Notes under the pieces: model-generated | The model's database searches: none | Told to the model about the DNA's origin: nothing | The model's input: only the letters and a program-made list of their open reading frames with translations | Made by a program: the position numbers and the translations under genes | From: DAOMFM01 sp035429825 | Lineage (GTDB): Bacteria > Acidobacteriota > Blastocatellia > UBA7656 > JADIYM01 | NCBI GenBank assembly: GCA_044224215.1 | Contig: JBGAKX010000003.1 | Location: 1 to 64,000, forward strand | Length of the DNA: 64,000 nt | Direction of reading: 5' to 3' | Shown: positions 33,301 to 41,460 of the stretch, piece by piece | Numbering within the stretch: the stretch's first letter is position 1 | Layout: each line of letters begins with the position of its first letter

Positions 33301-36019
33301 GATGACGGCCGACTCGGTGAAGTTCTCGTTCGAGCGCGCGGCGCGCGAATCGGGACGCTCGCTGCCCGCCGCGATCGCCGCGATCAAGGGCGTCGATGCG
33401 TTCGTCGAGGGCACGGCCGATGACATAGCCGGAGTGGACGCGATCTCGAGGTATGAGCTGCGCATCCGGCTCACGGAGCCGCTGCCGATCTATCCCGCGC
33501 TGCTCACGGACCCGCGAACGTCGATCGCGACAAACGCGGTCGACGGCCTTGCGTTGACAGCGGGCACGGGCCCGTTCGTTATTCGCTCGATCGAGCAACA
33601 TTCTGCTCTGCTCGAGCGAAACGAGTCGTACTGGGGCGACGCCCCGCTCGTTGACGCGATCGAATTTCGTGTCGTGCCCAGGTCGTCGGATCGCGCCGCG
33701 GGCGTCCGGTCGGGCGAGTACGACCTCGTCGGCGGTCTCGAGCCGGACGACCTGGATGCGCTCCTTCAGACACGGCCCGTCCGGACGAGCTTTGTGGAAG
33801 CTCCGATCAAGAGCACGAACTTCCTGCTGTTCAATGCATCGAGCAAAGTTGCGAAGGCGCCGGGCTTTGCACGCGCTCTGACGGGCGTCGTGCGCGTGCA
33901 CGACCTCGTCCGCGGCACGCTCGGACGATTCGCGCAGCCGGCCGAGGGCCTGCTCCCGCCGGGAATCCTCGGCCACGATCCGGGCCGCCGGCGCGCGACG
34001 CTGGCCGTCGCCGACGCAGCCCAGATACTGGCCTATGCGGGTCTGGGAAAGCAGGTGCGGTTGCGGGCTTCGATCTCGCCGTCCGTGCAGTCGCGCTACG
34101 GGCCGATGCTCGATGCGCTGTTTGCGGAGTGGGCGCCGCTCGGCATCGAGGTGTCGGTCGAGACGTCGACGCTTGCGGACCACGTCCGCAGCTTCGAGGA
34201 GGCCACGGACCTCGACTTCACGCTGCAGGAGTGGGAAGCCGACTACGACGACCCCGACACGTTCACGTACGCGCTGTTTCACTCGCAGGGTGGCTACTTT
34301 GCGCGCTACTACAGCTCGCCCGAGCTCGATCAGCTGATCGACCAGGCGCGCGCCGAGCCCCGCGCCGTCACGCGCGAGGGAATCTACCGGCGGATCGAGG
34401 AGCACCTGCTCGACACCGGGCTCTTCCTGCCGCTCTTCCATCGCGTGGACTACCGTGTCGCGAGCGCGTCGGTCCGGCGGCTCTCGCTCGAGAGCGCGCC
34501 GCCGTTCGTCGGATATTCGCGGATTGGAAAAACGGCGGCCGCGACGTCGTCGACCGCCCGACCGGGACGCGTCACGCTGCACATTCCGCTGCCATCGGAT
34601 TTCGACAGCATCGACCCTCGAGAGGTGACGTCCGTCGCGGCGATCGAACCGTCGCTTGCCGTGTTTGAGACGCTCGTTCGCCCGAACGCCGAAGCGCACG
34701 TCGTGCCGTGGCTCGCATCCGATTTCAGGCTCGAGGACCGAGGTCGCCGGTACGCATTCCGTCTGCGCGATGACGTGCGCTTTCACGACGGCCGGCGGCT
34801 GACCGCGCGCGACGTGCGGTTCTCGTTCGAGCGGCTGTTGCGGAGTAAGGGCGACTACGATCAGCTGCTGTTCCCGGTGAAGGGCGCCGAACTCTATGCG
34901 GCCGGGAGGGCCGCCGAGCTCGAAGGGTTCCACATCCGGTCGGCGTCGGAATTCGAGATCGAGCTCGAGCGGCCCCTGTCGATCCTTCCCGCGCTGCTCA
35001 CGTGCGGCGCCGCCGCGATCGTGCCCGAGGGGACGACACGCGCGTCCGGAACATGGCAGTCGGGCTGCGTCGGCACCGGACCGTTTCGCGTGGCATACGC
35101 GGGTTCGTCCGGCCGACTGGAACTCGAGGCGAACCCGTATTACTGGCGTCGCGGGTATCCGAGGAGCGAACGGCTCGCGTTTACAGCCGAAAACGACAGC
35201 TCCGCGCGGGCCGCTGCGTTTCGCGAGGGCCGCTACTCGGTCGGGTGGCTGCTTGCGCGCGCCGATGAGGACGCACTGCTGCACGAGCCCGAAATCGCGG
35301 CGCGCGGCCTGCGCGTGCCCGAGATCGCGACGACGATGCTCGTGCTCAACGCCAAGAAGGGGCCGCTCGCCGACGAGCTCACTCGCCGGCGGTTTGCGAG
35401 CGCGCTCGAGGTCGAGGCGTTTGTACGCCGCGTCGAGGGTCCCGGCGCGGTGACGGCGCACAGCCTGATCCCGCCTGGACTTCTCGGGCACGACCCGCAA
35501 ACGGCCGCCGAGGTGCAGACCCTGTTCGAGGAAGCGAGCGCGCCCGTGAAGCTAACCGTGAGCCTGACGCCACCGCTCAGGACGGCGTGGGGCTCGGAGT
35601 TCGTTCGATGGCTCGCCGATCGTGGATTCAAGGCCCGGATCGTCACCGAGACGTATGCCGAGCACGAGGAGGCGGTTGGCGCCGGAGCCGTCGACGTCGC
35701 GGCGACCGGCTGGAATTTTGACTACCCCGATGCCGATTCGATCGTGTACGGGGCGTTGCACTCGTCGGGCCGGTTCGGGCGCGAATTCGTCGCGAGCGCC
35801 GAAATCGACCGGCTCGCGGACCTCGGACGCACCGAGACGGACCCGGAGGCGCGTCGCGCGATCTACCGCGAGGTCGAGCAGATCGTCGCGCGACGTGCGC
35901 ACGCGATCCCGCTCTACTACCAGCGGCGATGGTTCTTCCCCGGACCGGCGGTCGACGGTGTCGAGCTGAACCTGTTCCAGCCGTACCTGTCGTACGAAAA
36001 GCTGTTCGTGCGGGAATAG
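30317..36019 (+). CDS. giant zinc ribbon-Ser/Thr kinase-STAND ATPase-tandem solute-binding protein fusion
   Basis: About 1900 residues from the ATG at 30317. Order of parts: a zinc ribbon (Cys4, Cys7, Cys18, with CPDDAT); a complete Ser/Thr kinase (Gly loop GTGGMG 47-52, Lys69, HRD 161-163, DFG 184-186, APE 215-217); an AAA_16/STAND-like ATPase (Walker A GEAGVGKT 370-377, Walker B-like LAIHFED 491-497); TPR-like helices (about 740-905). Two tandem family 5 solute-binding domains end it (about 920-1410 and 1417-1900), each with the FxLRDxVxxHDG and SFERxxR hallmarks. No signal peptide or membrane helix is visible, so the binding domains should be cytoplasmic sensors. A cytoplasmic family 5 domain used as a sensor has a precedent in SgrR of enteric bacteria. 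Embedded between the two halves of an XdhC factor, it probably senses a ligand linked to the molybdoenzyme pathway; this is inference. Confidence 0.88.
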   Translation: MRECATCKQQFPDDVVVCPDDATSLTPVGALVGRIIDGRYRIESLLGTGGMGSVYQATQLNLDRTVAVKIINAALADPAAFDRFKREALVVAHLRHPNIVSVYDFGASADVGAYIVMEYLPGMPLNRELKRRGPLPIDEAVEIVWQACDALAEAHEAGVIHRDIKPQNIILEAARDGVRVKVLDFGIAKLCEGATAEGASLTKSGAFLGTPTYMAPEQWSGEMADARLDIYSLGCVLYEMLAGRPPFVHASTVKLLRMHSERAPVPPSVHRAGISASLDAAVLRSLAKAPEDRFQSATEFARALEPSTTFDAAPPDLRTSRGVSRPTISSSGSMRRQRAPLVGRESEIAELTARLDAASAGECQFVLVSGEAGVGKTRLVDELEEIARDRGIRSLHGRFAETDQALSYDGFFEVVREHLRTRTGSAGALNDVMPELLALFPMLAELDHGRTPPTLARNTLAELDTAPAETGTLVYETLATTLSRIAGGRPLAIHFEDFHAANVSVEALQYAVRRLVTVPVLIVATYRTEEVDKRHPITRLHAAFRGDRRFTHLELEPLSEGAHRELVESFLGGDADADLTARLFQVSEGNPYFAIELARALLESGDLTGDGGEWHLSTGAGLLADALPATVQEAVRQRIDELPERSRDVLANASVIGRDFDYADLEALAGDVEETVDALVGHGLLEEDRRSRGDRLIFSSGVVREVVYASIPKRKRRALHRRHAENLEQRFDGRLERVLPALVSHYVQADVADKVFGYGVQLVRRSLDAHAADEAHRVAHAVLEFAREEGEVEIEAEVRVLLGDAQRMRGSLGAAVQEYEAAVKGFEQVGRSESALDAIERAAESAWEGRRTSQAKRWVEAGITAARAANATDRLARLLSLGATIANLGGEHERARAYSQEAAILRPTAEPDEDPVAPGGRIVTALTGELRAAGPAELRFTHEYEVIANAFEPLLTWDSRGAMVPLLAVAWETYESGREFVFTLRDGVWMHDGSEMTADSVKFSFERAARESGRSLPAAIAAIKGVDAFVEGTADDIAGVDAISRYELRIRLTEPLPIYPALLTDPRTSIATNAVDGLALTAGTGPFVIRSIEQHSALLERNESYWGDAPLVDAIEFRVVPRSSDRAAGVRSGEYDLVGGLEPDDLDALLQTRPVRTSFVEAPIKSTNFLLFNASSKVAKAPGFARALTGVVRVHDLVRGTLGRFAQPAEGLLPPGILGHDPGRRRATLAVADAAQILAYAGLGKQVRLRASISPSVQSRYGPMLDALFAEWAPLGIEVSVETSTLADHVRSFEEATDLDFTLQEWEADYDDPDTFTYALFHSQGGYFARYYSSPELDQLIDQARAEPRAVTREGIYRRIEEHLLDTGLFLPLFHRVDYRVASASVRRLSLESAPPFVGYSRIGKTAAATSSTARPGRVTLHIPLPSDFDSIDPREVTSVAAIEPSLAVFETLVRPNAEAHVVPWLASDFRLEDRGRRYAFRLRDDVRFHDGRRLTARDVRFSFERLLRSKGDYDQLLFPVKGAELYAAGRAAELEGFHIRSASEFEIELERPLSILPALLTCGAAAIVPEGTTRASGTWQSGCVGTGPFRVAYAGSSGRLELEANPYYWRRGYPRSERLAFTAENDSSARAAAFREGRYSVGWLLARADEDALLHEPEIAARGLRVPEIATTMLVLNAKKGPLADELTRRRFASALEVEAFVRRVEGPGAVTAHSLIPPGLLGHDPQTAAEVQTLFEEASAPVKLTVSLTPPLRTAWGSEFVRWLADRGFKARIVTETYAEHEEAVGAGAVDVAATGWNFDYPDADSIVYGALHSSGRFGREFVASAEIDRLADLGRTETDPEARRAIYREVEQIVARRAHAIPLYYQRRWFFPGPAVDGVELNLFQPYLSYEKLFVRE

Positions 36020-36021
36020 CG

Positions 36022-36357
36022 ATGGACATCGAGGTACTGAGGGCGGTTGCGGAGATGCACGGGCGCGGCGAGCGCGTGGCGCTCGCGACGGTCGTGTCGA
36101 CGCGCGGGTCGGTGCCGCGGCGTGCGGGATCAAAGATGGCGGTGTCGGAGCACGGCCGCACGGTCGGGACCGTCGGCGGCGGGTGTGGAGAAGCCGACGT
36201 CGTGACGGCGATGTGGGAGACGCTGCGCGACGGCGAGTCGCGTGAGGTGCTCGTCGACTTGACCGAGGATCTCGAGGCCGGCGGCGAACTGACCGAGAGC
36301 CCAGCGATCTGCGGCGGAACGATGCGGGTCTTCGTCGAATTGCTTGCCGCAGATTAG
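36022..36357 (+). CDS. XdhC/CoxI-type maturation factor, N-terminal half
   Basis: The product is 111 residues with an ATG two bases after the stop of the giant kinase gene. RVALATVVSTRGSVPRRAGS and TVGTVGGGCGEADVV are the CoxI/XdhC N-terminal domain, including the conserved GGGC. The Rossmann half normally fused to it is encoded at 29536-30258. Its C terminus ends in a short repeat that also encodes the end of the convergent trpB. With the other half it should deliver cofactor to the molybdoenzyme. Confidence 0.85.
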   Translation: MDIEVLRAVAEMHGRGERVALATVVSTRGSVPRRAGSKMAVSEHGRTVGTVGGGCGEADVVTAMWETLRDGESREVLVDLTEDLEAGGELTESPAICGGTMRVFVELLAAD

Positions 36358-36381
36358 CGCGAATCAGCGCAAATCAGCGGC
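36346..36381. repeat. GCAGAT-type short repeat, copy 5 (shared by two convergent gene ends)
   Basis: Reads GCCGCAGATTAGCGCGAATC and on into AGCGCAAATCAGCGGC. It contains the stop codons of the XdhC N-terminal half (plus strand) and of trpB (minus strand) and supplies the last residues of both (LAAD and AADLR). Confidence 0.65.
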
Positions 36382-37542
36382 CCGGATCGTGTCCACGTCC
36401 TTGTCGCCGCGGCCCGACAGATTCACGAGGATGATCTGGTCAGGTGACATCTCCGGCGCACGGCGGATCACCTCGGCGATGGCGTGCGCGCTCTCGAGCG
36501 CGGGCAGAATCCCTTCGAGCCGCGCGAGCAGCCGAAACGCCTCGAGTGCCTCGGAATCCGAACACGCCAGGTATTCGACGCGGCCTTCGTCGTGCAGGAA
36601 GGCGTGTTCCGGACCGATCGCGCAATAGTCGAGCCCGGCAGATACCGAGTGCGTCAGTGCAATCTGCCCGTCGTCGTCCTGCAGCACGTAACTGTAGGTG
36701 CCCTGTACGACGCCGGGCCTGCCGCCGCGGAACCGCGCCGCATGCTCGCCCAGACCTTGGCCGCTTCCACCGGCCTCGACGCCGACCATCCGGACGTCGT
36801 CGTCGAGAAACGCGCGGAAGAGTCCGATCGCGTTCGAACCGCCGCCGACACACGCAACGAGTACGTCCGGCAGGACGCCCTCGCGTTCGAGCATCTGGCC
36901 CCGGGCCTCGCGGCCGATGACGGACTGGAAGTCGCGGACCATCGTCGGGTACGGATGCGGACCGAGCGCCGAACCGAGCAGGTAGTACGTCGTCTCGACG
37001 TTCGTGACCCAGTCGCGCATCGCCTCGTTGATCGCGTCCTTGAGCGTCCTGCTGCCGGCCTCGACGCCGCATACCTCCGCGCCGAGCAGCTCCATCCGAA
37101 AAACGTTCAATGCCTGGCGGCGCATGTCCTCGGTGCCCATGTAGACGCGGCAATCGAGCCCGAGGAGCGCCGCAGCCGTCGCGGTCGCGACGCCGTGCTG
37201 ACCGGCGCCAGTCTCGGCGATGATCCGGCGCTTGCCCATGCGCCGTGCGAGCAGGATCTGGCCGAGCGCGTTGTTGATCTTGTGCGCGCCCGTGTGCGCG
37301 AGGTCTTCGCGCTTGAGGAAGATCCGGGCGCCGCCAAGGTGTTCTGTCAGCCGCTGGGCGTAGAAGAGCGGCGTTGGACGGCCGACGAACTCCTTGAGGA
37401 GCAGGTCGAGCTCGTCGTGGAATCGGGGGTCGACGCGCGCCTGTTCGTAGGCGGTCTCGAGCTCTTCGAGCGGATGGACGAGCGTCTCGGGAACAAAGCG
37501 CCCGCCGTAGGGGCCGAACCTGCCTGGCGTTGCTGTCGTCAT
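36364..37542 (-). CDS. trpB: tryptophan synthase beta chain
   Basis: About 392 residues from the ATG at 37542, giving MTTATPGRFGPYGGRFVPET; an ATG five codons upstream is possible, and a longer open frame beyond that is not homologous. The PLP lysine motif HTGAHKINNALGQ, the AETGAGQHGVATAT loop and VACVGGGSNAIGLF phosphate loop are intact. It joins indole and serine to make tryptophan, normally as an alpha2beta2 complex. No trpA follows; the next gene is on the other strand. The C terminus ends in a short repeat. Confidence 0.97.
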   Translation of the reverse strand: MTTATPGRFGPYGGRFVPETLVHPLEELETAYEQARVDPRFHDELDLLLKEFVGRPTPLFYAQRLTEHLGGARIFLKREDLAHTGAHKINNALGQILLARRMGKRRIIAETGAGQHGVATATAAALLGLDCRVYMGTEDMRRQALNVFRMELLGAEVCGVEAGSRTLKDAINEAMRDWVTNVETTYYLLGSALGPHPYPTMVRDFQSVIGREARGQMLEREGVLPDVLVACVGGGSNAIGLFRAFLDDDVRMVGVEAGGSGQGLGEHAARFRGGRPGVVQGTYSYVLQDDDGQIALTHSVSAGLDYCAIGPEHAFLHDEGRVEYLACSDSEALEAFRLLARLEGILPALESAHAIAEVIRRAPEMSPDQIILVNLSGRGDKDVDTIRAADLR

Positions 37543-37597
37543 GCGCGCGTGGACCATTGCCTTGCCGGACCACGGATTTGGCGTCTTTGCGTGAAAC

Positions 37598-37622
37598 CAA
37601 CGCAAAGACGCGAAGACGCAAA
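37598..37622. repeat. GCAAAGACGC-type short repeat
   Basis: Reads ACCAACGCAAAGACGCGAAG and then ACGCAAAGAC, a nine-base phased repeat of ACGCAAAG/ACGCGAAG between trpF and trpB. It resembles, but is distinct from, the GCAGAT family. Confidence 0.5.
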
Positions 37623-37631
37623 GACTGCTGG

Positions 37632-38315
37632 CTACGACCCCTCGAACCACTCCTGCATCTGGCCGGTCAGCGGGCCCGAATGTCCCGCCTCGACGCGGAT
37701 CCGCTCGATCTCGTGCATGAACGCCCGCATCAGCTGCTTGTCCTTCAGACCCGGTTTTGCCTCGACACCGCTCGTCACGTCCACGGCGTACGGCTTCACC
37801 ATCTTCACGGCTGAGTGAACGTTCTCGGGCGTCAGGCCTCCCGCCAGGATTACCCGGGCGTATTGCTTGGCAGCCACTGCCCGGCTCCAGTCGAACAGCC
37901 GGCCCGTTCCGCCGTACGCATCCGGATCGAACGCGTCGAGCAGCACGGCCGACACTGGAAAGTCGCGCGCGTGCTCGGGATCGAACGCGTCCGATACGCG
38001 CAATGCCTTGATCACAGACCATTCGGCAAGACGTGCGCAGTACTCGGGCGATTCGCCGCCGTGGAGCTGGAGCACGTTGAGCGAACACAGCCGCGCCGTG
38101 TTCTTGACCGACTCGATGTCGTACTCGTTCACGAACACGCCGACCTTTACGGCAAACGGCGGCAGCTTGCGGATGATGTCGCGCGCAACCGACGGCGCAA
38201 CGTGCCGCGAGCTCTTGTCGTAGAAGATGAACCCGACGGCGTCCGCACCGAGGTCGAGGGCAAACGCGGCGTCCTCGTACGAGGTATTCCCGCAGATCTT
38301 TACTCTGACGGCCAT
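37632..38315 (-). CDS. trpF: phosphoribosylanthranilate isomerase
   Basis: The product is 227 residues and slightly long for the family at the C terminus. The TIM-barrel motifs VKICGNTSYEDA (catalytic Cys), GADAVGFIFYDKSSR, LQLHGGE, LDAFDPDAYGGTG and ILAGGLTPENV (phosphate binding) are present. DVTSGVEAKPGLKD with the catalytic Asp is also intact. It converts phosphoribosylanthranilate to CdRP, the third step of tryptophan synthesis. It lies 17 bases after trpC. Confidence 0.96.
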   Translation of the reverse strand: MAVRVKICGNTSYEDAAFALDLGADAVGFIFYDKSSRHVAPSVARDIIRKLPPFAVKVGVFVNEYDIESVKNTARLCSLNVLQLHGGESPEYCARLAEWSVIKALRVSDAFDPEHARDFPVSAVLLDAFDPDAYGGTGRLFDWSRAVAAKQYARVILAGGLTPENVHSAVKMVKPYAVDVTSGVEAKPGLKDKQLMRAFMHEIERIRVEAGHSGPLTGQMQEWFEGS

Positions 38316-38332
38316 GGGAGTCTTCTCAACAG

Positions 38333-39115
38333 TCAGGCGACGAGGTCGCGCAATGCCTGACCAGGGGCGGTCGCGCGCATCAGGTGCTCGCCGATCAGAA
38401 ACGCGGAGTAACCGGCCGATCGCAACCGGTCGATCGTATCGCGCGAATCGATGCCGCTCTCGGCGACGAGCACGGCGGAACTCGGGGCCATACGTGCAAT
38501 GTCGTACGACGTGGACACATCGACCTCGAAGGTCTTTAGATTTCGGTTGTTGACACCGATGAGGGCGTGGTCGAAGTGTAGCACGGTCTCCATTTCAACG
38601 GGAGTGTGGACCTCGACGAGCACGTCGAGGTTCAGCGCCGCCGCTTCGCCCAGCAGGTCGCCGAGCTGCGCACGGTCGAGCGCGGCCACGATCAGCAGCA
38701 CCGCGTCGGCGCCGGCATCGACGGCCTCGAGCAGCTGGTAGCGGTCGAAGATGAAGTCCTTGCGCAGCAGAGGCGTCGTGACCGCCGTCCGTATCGCTCG
38801 CAACGTATCGAGCGATCCCTGAAAGTGGTCCTCTTCGGTCAGTACCGAGATCGCCGCCGCGTGCGCCGAGTACGCGCGCGCGACGTCGACCGGGTCGAGA
38901 TCCGAACGGATCACGCCGCGCGACGGCGACGCGCGCTTGACCTCGGCGATCACGTTGATCCTGTCGGGTAGGGCGAGCGAGCCGGCGAACCGGCGTTTGG
39001 GACGCCGCGAAACTCGCCGCTCGAGCTCGTCCGCCGGCAGCGCCCGCTTTGCCGCCGCCAACCGTTCAGCCTTTCGTTCGAGAATCCGCGAAAGGATGTC
39101 CGGCCGGTCGCTCAT
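38333..39115 (-). CDS. trpC: indole-3-glycerol phosphate synthase
   Basis: About 260 residues from the ATG at 39115, which overlaps the stop of the upstream peptidase gene by ATGA. Family motifs include ILERKAERLAAAK, IAEVKRASPSRG with the catalytic Lys, LTEEDHFQGS, LRKDFIFDRYQ, VGVNNRNLKTF-like IGVNNRNLKTFEVD and VAESGI. It closes the indole ring. Coupling to a peptidase gene is unusual for trpC. Confidence 0.96.
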   Translation of the reverse strand: MSDRPDILSRILERKAERLAAAKRALPADELERRVSRRPKRRFAGSLALPDRINVIAEVKRASPSRGVIRSDLDPVDVARAYSAHAAAISVLTEEDHFQGSLDTLRAIRTAVTTPLLRKDFIFDRYQLLEAVDAGADAVLLIVAALDRAQLGDLLGEAAALNLDVLVEVHTPVEMETVLHFDHALIGVNNRNLKTFEVDVSTSYDIARMAPSSAVLVAESGIDSRDTIDRLRSAGYSAFLIGEHLMRATAPGQALRDLVA

Positions 39116-41328
39116 TTCGATCCGATGAGTGCCGCCGCGCTGTCGATCTGCGACGCGCACGCGTTCAGCACGCGGGCGAGGACGACGATCTGCTGCTCGG
39201 CATCGGCCCATTTGCGCTGTTCGATCGCTTCGCGCACGCCGGGCAGCGTCTTGACGCCGTAGCCTGTGTACTGTCCCGGAGCGTAGACGAAGTGCCGGAA
39301 CCACGGCCGTCCCGGAAGACCGCCGGCATCCATCATCGAGCGTTCCACGTTCGCATACGCACGATCGAGCAGCGCCTTGTCGGTCGCCGACAGGCCCTTC
39401 TGCGAGCGGTCGGACAGTGCGCGCGCGCTCGCCTTGAGCCGCTCGACGGCGTTCTCGAGCGGGGCAAAGTTGAGGTGAGGAACGGCGGGCTTGACCTCAG
39501 GCACGACGAACGGCTCGCGCGGATCGGCCGCCGCCAGCAGCGATCCGTCCGTGATCATCCTGTTTCTCTCGTCCGTCGACGCGCGCAAGTCGTCGGCGAG
39601 CGTCTTGACCTCATTGGTGTACGTTCCAATCGCGTCAGCAAGCACCGTGAAGTCGAACGGCAGCGCATCGGCATCGGCGAGCCGAAGCACCAACCGGCCC
39701 GCGACCTTGGCGAGCGTGATGCCGTAGTCGAAGTTCGTGTCGTTGAACCGCGTATACAGGTCGAACGAATCGAAGATCGAATGGTACGAGCCGTCGTCAC
39801 TCTCGCCGCCGAATCCGATGTTCAACGACGCGACGCCGAGGTGTTGCAGGAACGGCGTGAAGTCCGAACCGGACCCGAGCGCTTCGAGCTCGATGGCGGG
39901 CGCTCTGCGCAACCTGTCGCGAGCGTTCACCGGCGCTCCAGCCAGCGATGCGGCGCGCCTGCGGTCGGTGACAGGGATGTTGCGTTCCGGGTCGGTGACG
40001 TCGGCGGCGGATTCGTTCACCAGCCGCTGCAGCCCGCTCGATCCGGCGGCATACAAAAATCCGCGCGAGTTGCTGTCGGTGTTGATGTAGACGACGGCCT
40101 TGTCGCGGAGCTCGGCTTCGTGCGTCTCGACCCACTCGGTCGATCCGATAAGCCCCGGCTCTTCGCCGTCCCACGCGCAGTAGACGATCGTGCGCCGCGG
40201 GCGCCACCCGGTCTTTGCGAGCTCGCCGATCGCGCGCGCCTCCTCCATCATCGCGACCTGGCCGCTGATCGGATCCTGTGCGCCGTTGACCCATCCGTCG
40301 TGGTGGTTTCCGCGAATGACCCACTGGTCGGGGAGTTCCGAGCCCTTCATCATCGCGATCACGTCGCGCACGGGCGCGAGGTCCCAGTTGAACTCGAGCT
40401 TCAGGTGCACCGTCGCCGGACCTGCGCCGAGCCGGTAAGGAATCGGGAGCGCCCCTCGCCATGACTCGGGTGCCATCGGCCCGCCGAGCGCCTTCAGCAA
40501 TGGAAGCGCGTCGCCGTACGAGATCGGGAGCACGGGAATCTTGGTGATCGTCGCCGCATCCTTCACCTCGAGCCGTTTCGCATCGGCCGTGGCCCCGACA
40601 CCCGGTGTGAGCGGGTCGCCGGCGTAGATCGGCATGTCCGCGACCGAGCCCCGCTGGACACCCTGGTCCATCCGCATCGGACCACGCGGGTAGACGTCCC
40701 CCTGGAAGTACCCGTCGTCGCGCGGATCCGAGTAGATCAAGCAGCCGACGGCACCGTGCTCGGCCGCGACCTTGGGCTTGATCCCGCGCCACGAACCACC
40801 GTACCGGGCGATGGCGATCTTCCCCTTGACGTCGATGCCGCGAAGCGCGAGCTCCTCGTAATCGGCAGGAACGCCATAGTTTACGTAGACGAGCTGGCCC
40901 GTTACATCGCCGTCGCACGAATAGGCATTGTAGGTTGGCAGCTGTTCGGCGGTCTGGCCGGACGTGGCGTCCTCGGCGAGCGCCGGCTCCTGCAGGCGCG
41001 CGGTGTACTTCTCGGGCGAGATCATTTCGAGCAGCCGGGTCTTCGGCGTCGGGAAGAGCGCTTGGAACTCCTCGATGTGCGTGTCAAAACCGGCGGCCCG
41101 GAAGTGCGCCGCCAGAAAGTCCGCGTTCTGTTTTCCCCAGGGCGAGCCGACGTGGTGCGGGTGCAGACTCAGCTGGCGCATGTTCTCGCGCAGGTTCGCA
41201 GCCTTGAGGAACCCGTCGTAGCGCGCTTCGAGGGCGCGCTGCCCAGTGGGGTCCTGGAACCCGATCATGGGCAGTTGTTGAGCCTGTGCGACAACCGCGA
41301 GCAGAAGCGTGGCGACAAGGACTTTCAA
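39112..41328 (-). CDS. secreted M28B peptidase (glutamate carboxypeptidase II-like)
   Basis: The product is 738 residues. The TTG start has GGGAGG about six bases upstream. A signal peptide (VLVATLLLAVVAQAQ) is followed by a protease-associated domain and the M28 zinc-peptidase core. Metal-binding motifs GNHHDGWVNGAQDP, WDGEEPGLIGSTEW and YHSIFDSFD are intact. A C-terminal transferrin-receptor-like dimerisation domain ends it. The layout is that of glutamate carboxypeptidase II, which trims acidic residues from small peptides. It is outside the cytoplasm. The gene is the first of a unit that runs into trpC, trpF and trpB. Confidence 0.93.
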   Translation of the reverse strand: MKVLVATLLLAVVAQAQQLPMIGFQDPTGQRALEARYDGFLKAANLRENMRQLSLHPHHVGSPWGKQNADFLAAHFRAAGFDTHIEEFQALFPTPKTRLLEMISPEKYTARLQEPALAEDATSGQTAEQLPTYNAYSCDGDVTGQLVYVNYGVPADYEELALRGIDVKGKIAIARYGGSWRGIKPKVAAEHGAVGCLIYSDPRDDGYFQGDVYPRGPMRMDQGVQRGSVADMPIYAGDPLTPGVGATADAKRLEVKDAATITKIPVLPISYGDALPLLKALGGPMAPESWRGALPIPYRLGAGPATVHLKLEFNWDLAPVRDVIAMMKGSELPDQWVIRGNHHDGWVNGAQDPISGQVAMMEEARAIGELAKTGWRPRRTIVYCAWDGEEPGLIGSTEWVETHEAELRDKAVVYINTDSNSRGFLYAAGSSGLQRLVNESAADVTDPERNIPVTDRRRAASLAGAPVNARDRLRRAPAIELEALGSGSDFTPFLQHLGVASLNIGFGGESDDGSYHSIFDSFDLYTRFNDTNFDYGITLAKVAGRLVLRLADADALPFDFTVLADAIGTYTNEVKTLADDLRASTDERNRMITDGSLLAAADPREPFVVPEVKPAVPHLNFAPLENAVERLKASARALSDRSQKGLSATDKALLDRAYANVERSMMDAGGLPGRPWFRHFVYAPGQYTGYGVKTLPGVREAIEQRKWADAEQQIVVLARVLNACASQIDSAAALIGSK

Positions 41329-41401
41329 TTTGGCCTCCCGGTGGTTCGGTGTGAGACGGGAGCAATATCATGAATCGCAACAATTGCAGAAGAGCCCGCA
41401 T

Positions 41402-41430
41402 TTGACGGCCCCTGTGGTGTCGGGTACCCT
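41402..41430 (+). promoter_or_regulatory. promoter for the tRNA gene and probably tig
   Basis: TTGACG (41402-41407) and TACCCT (41425-41430) are 17 bases apart, ending about 30 bases before the tRNA gene. It points away from the divergent peptidase gene. Confidence 0.5.
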
Positions 41431-41460
41431 TAGCTCCTTTGACTGGCCGCCGGCGCCGGA

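Noticed and set aside
30200..35500. A 1766-codon open frame antisense to the giant kinase gene
   Set aside because: It mirrors the codon bias of the real gene in GC-rich DNA, has no recognisable domain, and is rich in Arg, Asp and His as expected for antisense frames.
37543..38088. Long N-terminal extension of trpB
   Set aside because: The extra residues are antisense-like and overlap trpF; family homology starts at the ATG at 37542.
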